This document shows positions 26,052-35,757 of a stretch of DNA of 64,000 bases, piece by piece. The notes beneath the pieces were generated by a model that had not been told where the DNA came from, did not search any database, and worked only from the letters and a program-made list of their open reading frames with translations. Within the stretch, counting starts at the first letter, position 1. Every line of letters starts with the position of its first letter. This stretch comes from Fidelibacterota bacterium (GTDB taxonomy: Bacteria; Fidelibacterota; Marinisomatia; SCGC-AAA003-L08; TS1B11), in contig SCKI01000012.1 in NCBI GenBank assembly GCA_004124295.1, positions 29,684 to 93,683 of the forward strand, given 5' to 3'. Made by a program: the position numbers and the translations under genes.

Positions 26052-28859
26052 ATGGCCTCCGCTACCATCCCGCGCTGGCTCCGCTGCGGGATGCTCGCCA
26101 TAATATTGCTGGCGCCTCCGGCTCTGCGGGCCCAGCTGGGCGCCCATGCGCCCCGCGCCGGTCTCCCGGCTGCGCCGGAACGGGTGGCCGCCGCCCCTGC
26201 ACTGCAAGATTTGCGGGTGCTGGCCCTGCGGATCGCCTTTTTGCCCGATGAAAACCGCTCCACCACCGGCGACGGCGGTTTTCTGATGTCCCTGGACGCC
26301 CTGGCAGTGTCGCCTGTGCCGTGCGACGGATTCCTGGTCGATCCGCCGCCCCACGATGCGCTCTATTTCGCTGACCAGCTGCTGGCAGTGGCCAACTATT
26401 TCGACCAGACCACGGCTGGCCAGGTCACCCTGGACCTGACCGGCAGCCTTATCTACCCCGCCGGCGATCCCATCAGCATTGGCCCGATGGCGGTCTACCG
26501 GCCGCTCGATGACGATCCCGACAGCTCCGACATCCTGCTGGTGGGACTGCTGGAAGAGGCCCTGGCGGCCGCAGAGAACGGCGGCCTGTCGCCGGAGGAT
26601 TATGATCTGGTGATCCTGTTCCACGCCGGGATCGGCCAGGATTTCAACTACGACTTTATCGATCCTACGCCGCTGGACATTCCCAGCACCTATTTTGATC
26701 CCGATATGTTGCGCCGTGTCACCGGCAGCGTCGGCCTGCAACTGCCCAGCGGCGCCATCTTCAGCAGGCCGGCCATTCTGCTGCCTGAGTCCCAGAACCA
26801 CATCTATTACGGCATCGCGGCCGATCTTTTTCCCGGCCTGGTGAGTTTCTGCAATGTACAGACCGGCCTCACCGGCACCCTGGCCCTGCTGATAGGCTAC
26901 GCCCTCGGCTTCCCGCCCCTGTTCAACACGGCTGAAGGCACCACCGGCGTGGGGGTCTTCGGCCTGATGGACCTGGGCTCCGGTAACGGACTGGGGGTCA
27001 TTCCGGCGCCGCCGTCGGCCTGGCTGCGCAGCTATCTGCTGGGGGAGATGGCGCTGGAGTTGTCCGGGCCGGCAAGCCTGGCTGCCCGGCACCTGCCGCA
27101 GGGCAGCATCGGGCGGGTCACCCTCAGCAGCAGCGAATACCTGCTCATCGAAAACCGCCTCAACTGGCTGCTGCCCGGCGTCGATATGGACAGCCTCCGT
27201 TTCCGGAATATCTTTACCAATGCCGGCGGCGACCTGGAGTTGCCCGGCTACTTTGACATGCTGGTCGATTCGGCCTGGGTGACGGTAAGCAGCCGGGGGG
27301 TCATCACAGCCGTGCCCAACTATGACCTGGGCCTGCCCGGCAGCGGCCTGCTGATCTGGCATATCGACGAGGAGCGCTACAATGCCGGCATGAGTGGCAT
27401 CAATAACGATCCCCTGCGCCGGGCCGTGCGGGTCGTGGAAGCCGACGGCGCGGTGGATATCGGCTGGCCCACCAGCACCATCTTTACCGATCCGGGCAGC
27501 GGCTGGCGCTGGGACCTGTGGTATGCCGGCAACCCCGTCTGGCTGGAGGCCAACCCGCGCGTCTCCACCGGGCCTGGCGAGTTCCTCAGTCTGGCCGCCG
27601 GCACCCATCCGGCCCTCAAACTTTCATCGGGCGGCGCGACGGGCCTGGCCCTCTCCGGCATCGGACCGGCCGGCAATTCCCACAGCTTTAGCGTGGAGGT
27701 TGACGCCGACATTACCCGGTTGCCCGCCGGGAGCCGTTTGCTCGGCTTTAACGGCAGCGACTGGATTGTCAGCCGGAACGACTCCCTCTGGCTGGGAGAG
27801 CAGTTCCTGGCCCTGCAGATATCGGAGACCCTGCTGGTGTTGAGCGAACATGACGCGGACAGCGGGCCGATCTCAGATGCTTTTTGGGTAGTGGAGATGC
27901 AGTCTTCAGGCTACGTTGCCCGGCGCTTTCTGGCCGACGGCTCACTGGATGTGGCCCTCAGCGATACGGTGCGATTGTATACGCTGCGAGGATTTCCGGC
28001 AGCACGGTTTTCAGCCCGAATCCTGACACTTGGCGTTGTGGGCAACGGCAATACCCCCGATACGGCGTTCATCGAATATATCGATTGGCGGTCGTGGTCG
28101 ATTTCGTGGAACGGTCTGGCCCGGGGTGATCTGGATGGCGACGGCACTGAGGATGCGATTACCGTAAGGCCTCCGCCGCTTGAGGTCATAGGTAGCGACT
28201 ACCTCCTGGTCGGTACCGGCGATGGGGGAATCCTCCTTGATGGTTTCCCTGTCTATGGGCATTTCACCGGAGCGGCCCTGATGGCCAACCTGACCGGCGA
28301 TGTCCGCCCGGAGCTCGTGGTGGTAGAGAGCGGCGACCTGGTGATCCTGTCGCCGGAGGGGGTGGAGGAGTTGCGCCTGGGGCTCCATGCTAAGCCGACA
28401 GAAATACTTCTGATGCACGTGGCCGACGGCCGGGTGGGGCTGGGCAACGGTGACCGCATCCACTGGTTCACCCTCAAACCCGAGGAGCAGAATGCCCAGT
28501 GGGTCACCCTCCAGGGGCGGCACAGCCGTTACCCCGCCTCTCTTGGTGACGGCCAGGTGAAAGTGGCCCAGCCGGACATTCTGGACCTCTCCCGGGTCTA
28601 CAACTATCCCAATCCGGTCACCGGAGAGAGGACCACCATTCGTTTTTACACCGGCGCTGCCAGCCGGGCCAGCATTCGCATCTACACGGTGGACGGCCTG
28701 CGGGTGGCCGGGGAGGAGATATCGGGCCTGATCGCCGACGGCTACAACGAGTGGATCTGGGATGTGGGGGATAATCCCGGCGGCCTCTATTACGGCGTCG
28801 TGGAGGTGCACGGGAGCACAACCGTGTCCGCCCTGATCCGCATCGCCGTCATCCGCTAA
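26052..28859 (+). CDS. Secreted M6-metalloprotease-like protein, catalytic motif lost, with sorting-type C-terminal tail
   Basis: 935 residues with a signal peptide. Conserved M6 (immune-inhibitor-A-like) landmarks are present: DYDLVILFHAGIGQD, the zone LALLIGYALGFPPLFNT, GVGVFGLMDLGSGNG, PSAWLRSYLL and GLLIWHIDEERYN. In active enzymes the second landmark is HE-x-x-H; here it reads L279-L-I-G-Y283, so both zinc histidines and the catalytic Glu are gone and peptidase activity is unlikely. The last ~90 residues (YNYPNPVTGERTTIRFYT...IYTVDGLRVAG...GGLYYGVVEV) form a FlgD/type-A-sorting-like Ig domain used for surface delivery in FCB bacteria. Sits between a PorV-like barrel and a protease-barrel fusion. 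Confidence 0.75.
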   Translation: MASATIPRWLRCGMLAIILLAPPALRAQLGAHAPRAGLPAAPERVAAAPALQDLRVLALRIAFLPDENRSTTGDGGFLMSLDALAVSPVPCDGFLVDPPPHDALYFADQLLAVANYFDQTTAGQVTLDLTGSLIYPAGDPISIGPMAVYRPLDDDPDSSDILLVGLLEEALAAAENGGLSPEDYDLVILFHAGIGQDFNYDFIDPTPLDIPSTYFDPDMLRRVTGSVGLQLPSGAIFSRPAILLPESQNHIYYGIAADLFPGLVSFCNVQTGLTGTLALLIGYALGFPPLFNTAEGTTGVGVFGLMDLGSGNGLGVIPAPPSAWLRSYLLGEMALELSGPASLAARHLPQGSIGRVTLSSSEYLLIENRLNWLLPGVDMDSLRFRNIFTNAGGDLELPGYFDMLVDSAWVTVSSRGVITAVPNYDLGLPGSGLLIWHIDEERYNAGMSGINNDPLRRAVRVVEADGAVDIGWPTSTIFTDPGSGWRWDLWYAGNPVWLEANPRVSTGPGEFLSLAAGTHPALKLSSGGATGLALSGIGPAGNSHSFSVEVDADITRLPAGSRLLGFNGSDWIVSRNDSLWLGEQFLALQISETLLVLSEHDADSGPISDAFWVVEMQSSGYVARRFLADGSLDVALSDTVRLYTLRGFPAARFSARILTLGVVGNGNTPDTAFIEYIDWRSWSISWNGLARGDLDGDGTEDAITVRPPPLEVIGSDYLLVGTGDGGILLDGFPVYGHFTGAALMANLTGDVRPELVVVESGDLVILSPEGVEELRLGLHAKPTEILLMHVADGRVGLGNGDRIHWFTLKPEEQNAQWVTLQGRHSRYPASLGDGQVKVAQPDILDLSRVYNYPNPVTGERTTIRFYTGAASRASIRIYTVDGLRVAGEEISGLIADGYNEWIWDVGDNPGGLYYGVVEVHGSTTVSALIRIAVIR

Positions 28860-28865
28860 CGAGCC

Positions 28866-31790
28866 ATGCTGCGCAAACTGGCCTCCGCCACACTTCTGCT
28901 GACGCTGCCCCTGGCGGCGCAGACCTGGCACAATAACCCGGCCCTGCAGTGGCGGACTTTCGAGACGGCCCACTTCAGGATCCATTTCCATGCCGAGACT
29001 GAGCGCTCGGCCCGGGAAGTGGTGACGGTGGCCGAGAAAATCTACGGCCCTATAACCCGGCTCTACGGCTACGAGCCGCCCTTCAAGACCGATATCATCA
29101 TTAAAGATGTGGATGATGTCTCCAACGGTTTGGCCTACTATTACGACAACAAGATCGAAATCTGGGCCCGGCCCCTCGACTTCGATCTGCGTGGCAGCCA
29201 TCGCTGGATGCAGGATGTGGTGACCCATGAGTTCGTCCACATTGTGCAGATGGGTACGGCCATGAAGTTCGGCCGGCAGGTGCCCGGCATCTACCTGCAA
29301 ATGCTCAGCTACGAGGATGAAAAGCGGGACGATGTGCTGTACGGCTATCCCACCGGCCTGGCCTCCTATCCGCTGGCGGGGGCCAACATACCGCCCTGGT
29401 TCGCCGAAGGGGTGGCCCAGTATATGTATCCCGGCGCCGGCTACGACACCTGGGACAGCCACCGGGACATGCTGCTCAGGGACCGGGTCTGGCATGACAA
29501 CCTGCTCAGCTTCGAGGCCATGAATACCTTCGGCAAGAGCGGCATCGGCAATGAGAGCGCCTACAATCAGGGCTATGCCTTCGTCAGCTGGCTGGCGGCC
29601 CGGTTCGGCCCCGATATCCTGGGGCAGATATCCCGGGCCATGTCGGCTCCCGGTGCGGTCTCCATCAGCCGGGCCATCGGCAAGGTCACCGGCAGCACAG
29701 GCCGGGGCCTTTACAACGAGTGGAAGCAGGGCCTGGCTCGCGACACCCGGCGGAAGATGGGCCGCGTGGTCCGGCAACCGGCCGCCGGCGAGTTGTTGGC
29801 CACCGAGGGTGTGGCGAACCTGCATCCGGTCTGGCACCCCCGCCAGCGGCGCTTTGCCTACCTCTCCAACAAGGGGGCCGATTTCTTTGGCCAGACGGCC
29901 CTCTACATCCACGATCTGGAAACCGGCAAGGAGACCCGGGTCGCCCGGCAGGCTATCGGCGCAGCGGCCTGGTCCGCAGATGGGGCGCAGCTTTTCTATG
30001 CCGGCCGCAGCAAACCGGACCGCGACGGCGCCCGTTGGTACGATCTGTCTGTCTATACGATTGCCAACCGCAAAAGCCGCCGGTTGACGGTGGGAGAGCG
30101 GGCCACTTCGCCGGTGCTCCTGGACAGCCTCACCCTGGCCTACCTGACCGTCCGCGACGGCACCTCCAATGTCCGCCTGCTGAGCTTGGACGACGGCGCC
30201 ATCCGCAACCTGACCGGGCTGGAAGACGGCGCCTATATCCACTCGCTGGCCTTCAGCGCCGGTGATTCCCTGTTGATTGCCGATGTGACCCGGAACCACG
30301 GCCGGGAGCTGCTGGCGGTGAATCTCGCGGACGGGACGGTCCAGGAGCTGCCGCCGCCGCCGGAACTGGGAGGAGACCGCCGCGATCCCGAGCGGGCCGG
30401 GCCGGGGCTGATTATCAGTACCGATGCCAGCGGTGTGTTCAACCTGTACCGTATGGGTGGCGAATCCGACGGCCAGGCAGAGGGCTACCTGACCAACGTC
30501 ATCGGCGGCGCGTTCATGCCCTCGATCAACGGGCAGGGGGAGCTGCTCTATGCCGAGTACCGCGACGGCGGCTACCGTATTGCCCTGCTGGCGGCGCCAC
30601 TCGTGATCCCCTCCGACTCGGTCGGAATTGCCAGCGGCCACTGGCGGGAGCGGCCCGCCTCGCCCCAGGAGGCGCCAGACCTGCAGGCCGAAGCGATACC
30701 TTATGAGGAGGTCATGTCCAAACTGTTCTTCCTGCCTCGGCTGGTCCTGGACTACGGTACGCTGAAGCCGGGCTTTTTCGTTTACGCCAATGAAGTGCTG
30801 GACCGCATGAGCCTCTTTGCCGGGGTCAGCCTTAACCGGCGCGGCGACGCCGACTATTTCCTCTCCAGCGAGTTCAAAAAGTTCCGGCCCACCCTGTACG
30901 CGCAGATCTATGCCGCCCGGCGGCATGTCAGTCAGGACTTCGACTACTACGACTACCAGGGCAAAAACGACCTGCGCTTCGATTTGCTGGAAGGCATTAT
31001 CGGGGCCCGCCAGTCGGTGCGGGGCCAGCGTCTGTGGATGGAGCTGGTCCATAGCCGTTACCGGGTGCAGATAGACCAGACCCTGGAAGGGCAGGAGACC
31101 GGCGGCTTCAGCTACGATTACTACATCGGCACCGCGCTGGCGGCCCGCTGGCAATACAGCACCCGGCGGCCCGAATATGGCGGCAACATGTTTCCCCTCC
31201 ACGGCAGCGACCTGGAGGCCGAGCTGCGGGTTGAATGGAATCGGTTGGCCGACGGCATCGGCATCAGCCGCTTTGCCACCCTGATACCCCTATTCAAGCC
31301 CCACAATACGCTGCGGCTGACCCTCTCGGCCCGGAAGTTCCTGCCCCTTTGGCCGGCCCGGCGGATCGGCCTGGCCTACGCAGGACGCCTGGGCTGGTTA
31401 TCCAACACCGGGGTGGACGATTTCTTTTACTTCTTCGGCGGCGGTCCACCAGGCATGCGGGGCTACACATTCTACGACAGCACTGCCCAGGGAACCAACC
31501 TGATGATTCACACGTTGACCTTGCGATTACCCATTTTTATTGAACAAAACTTCCCCCTGGGGCAGTTAACTTTTCAGAACGCTTCCGTTGGCGTAGTGCT
31601 CCAGATAGGCGATGGTTTCAACGGTTCCTGGGTCCGTCACCGGTATCGGCAATCGGCCGGAATGGAATTCAGGCTGAGCGGATTTAATTTTTACGTCTTC
31701 CCCTTTGCCATCTCCTATGAGCTGCATCGGCCCGTGGGGCAGGACCGTGGAGGTTGGAGGCACATGTTCACTTGGTTGTTTGATTTCTAG
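28866..31790 (+). CDS. Composite envelope protein: gluzincin metalloprotease, TolB-like propeller and Omp85/BamA-like barrel
   Basis: 974 residues with a short signal peptide (LASATLLLTLPLAAQ). Residues ~25-290 form a peptidase-MA-like gluzincin domain with H121-E-F-V-H125 and a downstream E181 in PPWFAEGVAQY, all zinc ligands intact. Residues ~310-580 have TolB-type propeller repeats (HPVWHPRQRRFAYLSN, AAAWSADGAQLFYAG). From about 620 the chain becomes strand-rich and includes FGGGPPGMRGYTFYD, which resembles the GG-x-RGY signature of Omp85 barrels, and it ends in an aromatic residue (LFDF). I infer an outer-membrane barrel carrying a protease and propeller in the periplasm or at the surface. 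Confidence 0.75.
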   Translation: MLRKLASATLLLTLPLAAQTWHNNPALQWRTFETAHFRIHFHAETERSAREVVTVAEKIYGPITRLYGYEPPFKTDIIIKDVDDVSNGLAYYYDNKIEIWARPLDFDLRGSHRWMQDVVTHEFVHIVQMGTAMKFGRQVPGIYLQMLSYEDEKRDDVLYGYPTGLASYPLAGANIPPWFAEGVAQYMYPGAGYDTWDSHRDMLLRDRVWHDNLLSFEAMNTFGKSGIGNESAYNQGYAFVSWLAARFGPDILGQISRAMSAPGAVSISRAIGKVTGSTGRGLYNEWKQGLARDTRRKMGRVVRQPAAGELLATEGVANLHPVWHPRQRRFAYLSNKGADFFGQTALYIHDLETGKETRVARQAIGAAAWSADGAQLFYAGRSKPDRDGARWYDLSVYTIANRKSRRLTVGERATSPVLLDSLTLAYLTVRDGTSNVRLLSLDDGAIRNLTGLEDGAYIHSLAFSAGDSLLIADVTRNHGRELLAVNLADGTVQELPPPPELGGDRRDPERAGPGLIISTDASGVFNLYRMGGESDGQAEGYLTNVIGGAFMPSINGQGELLYAEYRDGGYRIALLAAPLVIPSDSVGIASGHWRERPASPQEAPDLQAEAIPYEEVMSKLFFLPRLVLDYGTLKPGFFVYANEVLDRMSLFAGVSLNRRGDADYFLSSEFKKFRPTLYAQIYAARRHVSQDFDYYDYQGKNDLRFDLLEGIIGARQSVRGQRLWMELVHSRYRVQIDQTLEGQETGGFSYDYYIGTALAARWQYSTRRPEYGGNMFPLHGSDLEAELRVEWNRLADGIGISRFATLIPLFKPHNTLRLTLSARKFLPLWPARRIGLAYAGRLGWLSNTGVDDFFYFFGGGPPGMRGYTFYDSTAQGTNLMIHTLTLRLPIFIEQNFPLGQLTFQNASVGVVLQIGDGFNGSWVRHRYRQSAGMEFRLSGFNFYVFPFAISYELHRPVGQDRGGWRHMFTWLFDF

Positions 31791-31804
31791 CGGACCATAG
31801 AGTA

Positions 31805-32764
31805 ATGCACAGCAATAATGTGATAATGAAATATTTCCTGGGACTGGCCCTGATCCTGCTGGCGGGTGTCGGCCCGGCCGTCGCCGGTGAGGGCCGCAAA
31901 GCAGACCTCTCACATCCCCTGGTCACCGGGTGGCTGGCCATCCAGGGCCAGTGGCCGGCGGCCGGCGGCACGGCCGACAGCATCATTATTGATACCTCCC
32001 ATCCCGACTATCTCTACCCGGGCCGGGCCATGATTTTCTCACTGTTTATTCCCGGCGCCGGCCAGGTCTACGTGAAGCGCCCGGTGCGTGGTCTGTTCTA
32101 TCTGGCCACCGATGTGGCGGCCTATTATGTCTGGCGGGATTATATCGGCCGGGGCAACACCATTGAAGACCTGTGGGAGGCCTTTGCCGATTCCAGTTGG
32201 TCCTTTATACGCTGGTTCACCGAGGCGGGCCTCTACCGGGGCGGCGAGTGGGACAGGGTCGGCGTCGGCATCACCGGTTCCCATAATCTGGAGTACTTTG
32301 TGGCCGATATGGATGGCGATGGCCTGCCGGAATTATTCGGTTCCACCAACGATCCCGGCCGGCTGGCAGAGCTGATTGCTGACCAGGACACGTCCGCATT
32401 CCTGCGGGTCCGCCGGAACGGCAATTTCTACGAGAACATAGGCAAGTACAACCAGTTTTTCTCCGGCTGGTCAGATGCTGATCCCAACAACCCCGATATC
32501 GAGGAGACCCTTTCGGGTCCCATTGCCTGGTCAGACTACCGCCGGTGGTATGTCGAAACACGGGGCGAGTCGAACCGCTTGCGGGGGTTGGCCGGCTATG
32601 CCGTGTCGGCGGCGCTGTTCAACCATGTGCTGAGTGCTGCCGATGCCCTGTTTTCCGCCAGCGCCTGGAACCGCGGCCATGCGCTGAAACTTAGTGGGCG
32701 TCTGCGGCACGATCCCCTGATGCCCTACGGGGTTGGGGGCGTTGAAATAAGCCTGGGATGGTAG
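31805..32764 (+). CDS. DUF5683-like envelope protein
   Basis: 319 residues with a signal peptide (ILLAGVGPAVAG); a second ATG at 31826 is an equally good start. The segment FSLFIPGAGQVYVKRPVRGLFYLATDVAAYYVW matches the short helical hairpin typical of DUF5683-type proteins of FCB bacteria, and later NGNFYENIGKYNQFFSGW recurs in that family. Near residue 165 there is DMDGDGLPELFG, an Asp-rich loop like a calcium site. Function unknown. It overlaps the BamD-like gene by 7 bp. Confidence 0.6.
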   Translation: MHSNNVIMKYFLGLALILLAGVGPAVAGEGRKADLSHPLVTGWLAIQGQWPAAGGTADSIIIDTSHPDYLYPGRAMIFSLFIPGAGQVYVKRPVRGLFYLATDVAAYYVWRDYIGRGNTIEDLWEAFADSSWSFIRWFTEAGLYRGGEWDRVGVGITGSHNLEYFVADMDGDGLPELFGSTNDPGRLAELIADQDTSAFLRVRRNGNFYENIGKYNQFFSGWSDADPNNPDIEETLSGPIAWSDYRRWYVETRGESNRLRGLAGYAVSAALFNHVLSAADALFSASAWNRGHALKLSGRLRHDPLMPYGVGGVEISLGW

Positions 32765-33570
32765 GCCTGCTGCGGAAACGGCGCTCTGCCAGGCTCTGGC
32801 TCGGGCTGCTGCCGGTCATGTTGATGTTGGCCCCGGGCTGCTCGGGGTCCCGGGCGCGGCTCAGCGGAACGGCGGAAAGCCACTTTGCCGATGGTGAGAT
32901 GCTTTTTGCCCGGGGGAAGTGGGACAACGCCGCCGAGGAGTTCAATTGGGTCGTGCTCAATAATCCCGCGCACGATCTGGCTGCCGAGGCCCAATACTTT
33001 TACGCCGAGTGCCTCTACCAGCAACGGCTCTACGTGGAAGCGCAGCTGGAGTTCGAACGTCTGCTGCGCCGCTGGGCGGCAGGCGGCCGCATGGTGCAGG
33101 CCCGCTACCGCATCGTGCAGTCCCTGGTGGCCCAGTCGCCAAAGTATTACTACCAGCAGACGGCCACGGAGGATGCCCTGGAGGAGCTGCAGGCCTTCAT
33201 TGACGAATTCCCTGAGAGTGCCCAGAAACCTGAAGCCGAGCAGCTTATTCTGGATTTGCGCTCAAAGCTCGCCCGGAAGCTTTACGAGTCGGGGCGCCAG
33301 TACCTCAAATGGCGGGTGGGCCAGTCGGCCCGGCTCTATTTTGAGCAAGTGCTCGACCGCTACTATGATACGCCCTACGCCAGTCAGGCCCTGACCGGCA
33401 TCGTCATTTCATACATTGTGGAGGAGGACCTGGACGGGGCGGAAGCCTATCTGGCCGAGATTTCCGACCAGTATGCCGACGCTGCCTTGAGGGAACAAGA
33501 CGCGCAATTCATTGCGGCTGCCCGTGAAGGTAAGTTTGACCTGGCCCTATTTTTTAAAATTTACCAATGA
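32758..33570 (+). CDS. BamD-like outer-membrane assembly lipoprotein
   Basis: 270 residues. Lipoprotein signal with the box LAPGC (Cys28), then TPR-like repeats: ADGEMLFARGKWDNAAEEFNWVVLNNPAHDLAAEAQYFYAECLYQ, VEAQLEFERLLRRW, and later repeats through GRQYLKWRVGQSARLYFEQVLDRYYDTPYASQAL. This is the layout and length of BamD/YfiO, the essential helper of BamA in outer-membrane protein folding. It overlaps its neighbours on both sides (7 and 4 bp), inside an envelope operon, which supports the call. Confidence 0.8.
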   Translation: MVGLLRKRRSARLWLGLLPVMLMLAPGCSGSRARLSGTAESHFADGEMLFARGKWDNAAEEFNWVVLNNPAHDLAAEAQYFYAECLYQQRLYVEAQLEFERLLRRWAAGGRMVQARYRIVQSLVAQSPKYYYQQTATEDALEELQAFIDEFPESAQKPEAEQLILDLRSKLARKLYESGRQYLKWRVGQSARLYFEQVLDRYYDTPYASQALTGIVISYIVEEDLDGAEAYLAEISDQYADAALREQDAQFIAAAREGKFDLALFFKIYQ

Positions 33571-34139
33571 GGCAGATGGGCATTCTGGGCGGCAGCTTTG
33601 ATCCGCCCCACCGGGCCCACCTCGCCATGGCGGCCTTGGCCACGGATCAGATACCCCTTGACGGAGTCTATTTCGTCCCCGCTTACCAGGCGCCGCTCAA
33701 GGACAATCCGCCGGTGACTGCGCCGGAACATCGCCTGGCGATGCTGCGGCTGGCCCTGGAAGCCGAGCCGGCCTGGCAGGTGCTGTCCTGGGAACTGGAG
33801 CAACAGCACCCGGTGGCCACTGTCGAGACCCTGCAGCATATCCAGAGCAGCGCCGGCGGCACCCGCTTTTACCTCCTCATCGGCGGCGACCAGGCCGCCA
33901 GTTTCCACCACTGGCAGGATTGGGAACGGCTGCTGGACAGAGTGGAGGTGGTCTGGTTCACCCGTGCCGGATACGAGGCGGCGCCCGAGCTGGCCCGGGC
34001 AGGACGGGAAATTGCCCTGGACACGGATATCTCTTCCACGGCCATCCGCAACCGCTTGGCCCGGGGCGATGAGGTTTCCGAATGGCTGCCCGCGGCGGTG
34101 CTCGATTACATCAACGCAGAAGGTCTTTACGGATGCTGA
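33567..34139 (+). CDS. nadD: Nicotinate-nucleotide adenylyltransferase
   Basis: 190 residues. NAD synthesis: nicotinate mononucleotide plus ATP to deamido-NAD. Nucleotidyl-transferase motif GGSFDPPHRAH (H15-x-x-H18), the LLIGGDQAASFHHW substrate stretch and DISSTAIRNRLARG are all present. ATGA overlap with the BamD-like gene; the stop overlaps the antiporter start by 7 bp. Confidence 0.95.
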   Translation: MRQMGILGGSFDPPHRAHLAMAALATDQIPLDGVYFVPAYQAPLKDNPPVTAPEHRLAMLRLALEAEPAWQVLSWELEQQHPVATVETLQHIQSSAGGTRFYLLIGGDQAASFHHWQDWERLLDRVEVVWFTRAGYEAAPELARAGREIALDTDISSTAIRNRLARGDEVSEWLPAAVLDYINAEGLYGC

Positions 34140-35065
34140 TGGACATCATCTGGCTTTTTATCGGCGGCGGCCTCATTTATGTGGGGGCCGAGTGGCTGGT
34201 TTGGGGCGGCAGCCGGCTGGCCCAGAAGTTTCACGTTGCCCCCATCGTCATCGGGCTCAGCGTGGTGGCCTTCGGCACCAGCCTGCCGGAGTTCACCGTC
34301 AGCCTTTATGCGGCGGTCAATGATGTCCAGGATATCGCCATCGGCAATGTGCTGGGCTCGAATATCGCCAATGTGGCCCTCATTCTGGCCTCCAGCGCCT
34401 TGATATTTCCGGTGGCAGCCCGCTATAGCGAGGTGCGCGATGACGTGCTTCTGGTGATCGGCATTACGGTCTTTTTCGTGCTCCTGGCCCTGGACGGGGT
34501 CCTCTCCCGGGTTGACGGCATCCTGATGTCGGCCGGCATGGTGTACTACTTGTGGCGGCTGGCAACCAGCAAGCGGGTGGAGACCGCAATCGCCGACGGG
34601 ACCCACAGCGCGTACCGTTTTGCAGCCGCCCTGGTGGCCGGGCTTGTCCTGCTTGTCTGGGGCACGAGCCGGTTCACCGAATCGGCCATTGACATCGCCC
34701 GTCTATTCGGGATCCCGGAGCTGGTCATCGGGGCCACCATCGTGGCCGTCGGCACATCCCTGCCGGAGCTGGCCACTTCCATGGTGGCGGCGTTCCGCAA
34801 ACAGTCTGGGATCGTGCTGGGGAATATCCTCGGCTCCAACGTATTTAACCTGTTGGCCGTGCTGGGCACCATCTCGATCTATAAACCGATGGAAGTGGCC
34901 CGGCAGGCCATCATTGTGCAGATACCCCTCATGCTGCTGCTGACCGTCATCCTGCTCCCTGCCTTGAAGTATCAGGGGGGCATCAAGCGGGGGCTGGCCC
35001 TCGCCCTGCTGCTGGTCTATGTGGCCTTCACCCTGTTCGTCTATATGAACGGGGACTCGGCCTGA
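34133..35065 (+). CDS. Calcium/sodium antiporter (CaCA family, YrbG-like)
   Basis: 310 residues, about ten membrane helices. The two signature repeats of cation/Ca exchangers are clear: SVVAFGTSLPEFTVS and ATIVAVGTSLPELATS, each followed by an N-x-LGSN motif (NVLGSNIANVAL, NILGSNVFNLLA). These carry the ion-binding Glu and Ser/Thr residues in inverted halves. Starts at ATG 34133 overlapping nadD, or ATG 34139; a longer reading from 34082 is not supported. Likely exports Ca2+ in exchange for Na+. The stop overlaps the ftsE ATG (TGATG). Confidence 0.93.
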   Translation: MLMDIIWLFIGGGLIYVGAEWLVWGGSRLAQKFHVAPIVIGLSVVAFGTSLPEFTVSLYAAVNDVQDIAIGNVLGSNIANVALILASSALIFPVAARYSEVRDDVLLVIGITVFFVLLALDGVLSRVDGILMSAGMVYYLWRLATSKRVETAIADGTHSAYRFAAALVAGLVLLVWGTSRFTESAIDIARLFGIPELVIGATIVAVGTSLPELATSMVAAFRKQSGIVLGNILGSNVFNLLAVLGTISIYKPMEVARQAIIVQIPLMLLLTVILLPALKYQGGIKRGLALALLLVYVAFTLFVYMNGDSA

Positions 35066-35757
35066 TGACCGAAGTGGCAACCAACCTGCCCGTGGATGAG
35101 CCGATCATCCGCCTGGACGATGTTACCTTGGTCTACGACCGTGGACCGGGCGTATTCGATATCAATATGAGCATCGATCCCGGCGATCTGACCTTTCTCA
35201 TCGGTCCCTCCGGCGCAGGCAAATCGACCATTTTGAAGCTGCTCTACATGGCCCTGCTGCCGGGCAGCGGCGAAGTGTGGATCAACGGCTTTCTGACCCA
35301 CCGCACGCGCATGCGCCAGGTACCCTTTCTGCGGCGGACACTGGGGCTCATATTCCAGGATTTCCGGCTCCTCCCGGACCGCAACACCTACGACAATGTG
35401 GCCCTGCCGCTGCATATTCTCGGCCTGCCCCGGCGGGACGTGCGGGAGCGGGTTTACAGCGTGCTGGAGGATGTCGGCCTGGGCGACCGGAGCCAGCACT
35501 TCCCCAAGGAGCTCAGCGGCGGCGAGCAGCAGCGGGTCGCCATTGCCCGGGCCATCGTCAAGAATCCGGCCATCATTCTGGCCGACGAACCGACCGGTAA
35601 TCTGGATGCCAGCACGGCCTACGAAGTGCTCGAACTGCTCACCTATCTGGCCGAGGAACATGGCAGCACGGTACTAGTGGCCACCCACGATTACAACCTG
35701 ATGGCCCGCAAGAACGGCCGCCTGATTGAAATCCAGGAGGGCAGGTTGGTGGGATGA
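35065..35757 (+). CDS. ftsE: Cell-division ATP-binding protein FtsE
   Basis: 230 residues. ABC ATPase of the FtsEX complex that activates periplasmic peptidoglycan hydrolases. Walker [10 protein letters not shown] (residues 47-55), signature LSGGEQQR, Walker B IILADEPT and the switch THD motif are intact. Pairing with ftsX (ATGA overlap) separates it from LolD or MacB ATPases. Confidence 0.94.
   Translation: MTEVATNLPVDEPIIRLDDVTLVYDRGPGVFDINMSIDPGDLTFLIGPSGAGKSTILKLLYMALLPGSGEVWINGFLTHRTRMRQVPFLRRTLGLIFQDFRLLPDRNTYDNVALPLHILGLPRRDVRERVYSVLEDVGLGDRSQHFPKELSGGEQQRVAIARAIVKNPAIILADEPTGNLDASTAYEVLELLTYLAEEHGSTVLVATHDYNLMARKNGRLIEIQEGRLVG

Noticed and set aside
25098..27608. 836-codon open frame on the minus strand
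   Set aside because: Antisense to the PorV-like and M6-like genes; composition typical of a reverse-strand shadow (Gly, Gln, His-rich).
28011..31202. Long open frame (1063 codons) on the minus strand
   Set aside because: It is antisense to the fusion protein and pseudo-protease genes, has no recognisable family, and long antisense frames are common at this GC content.
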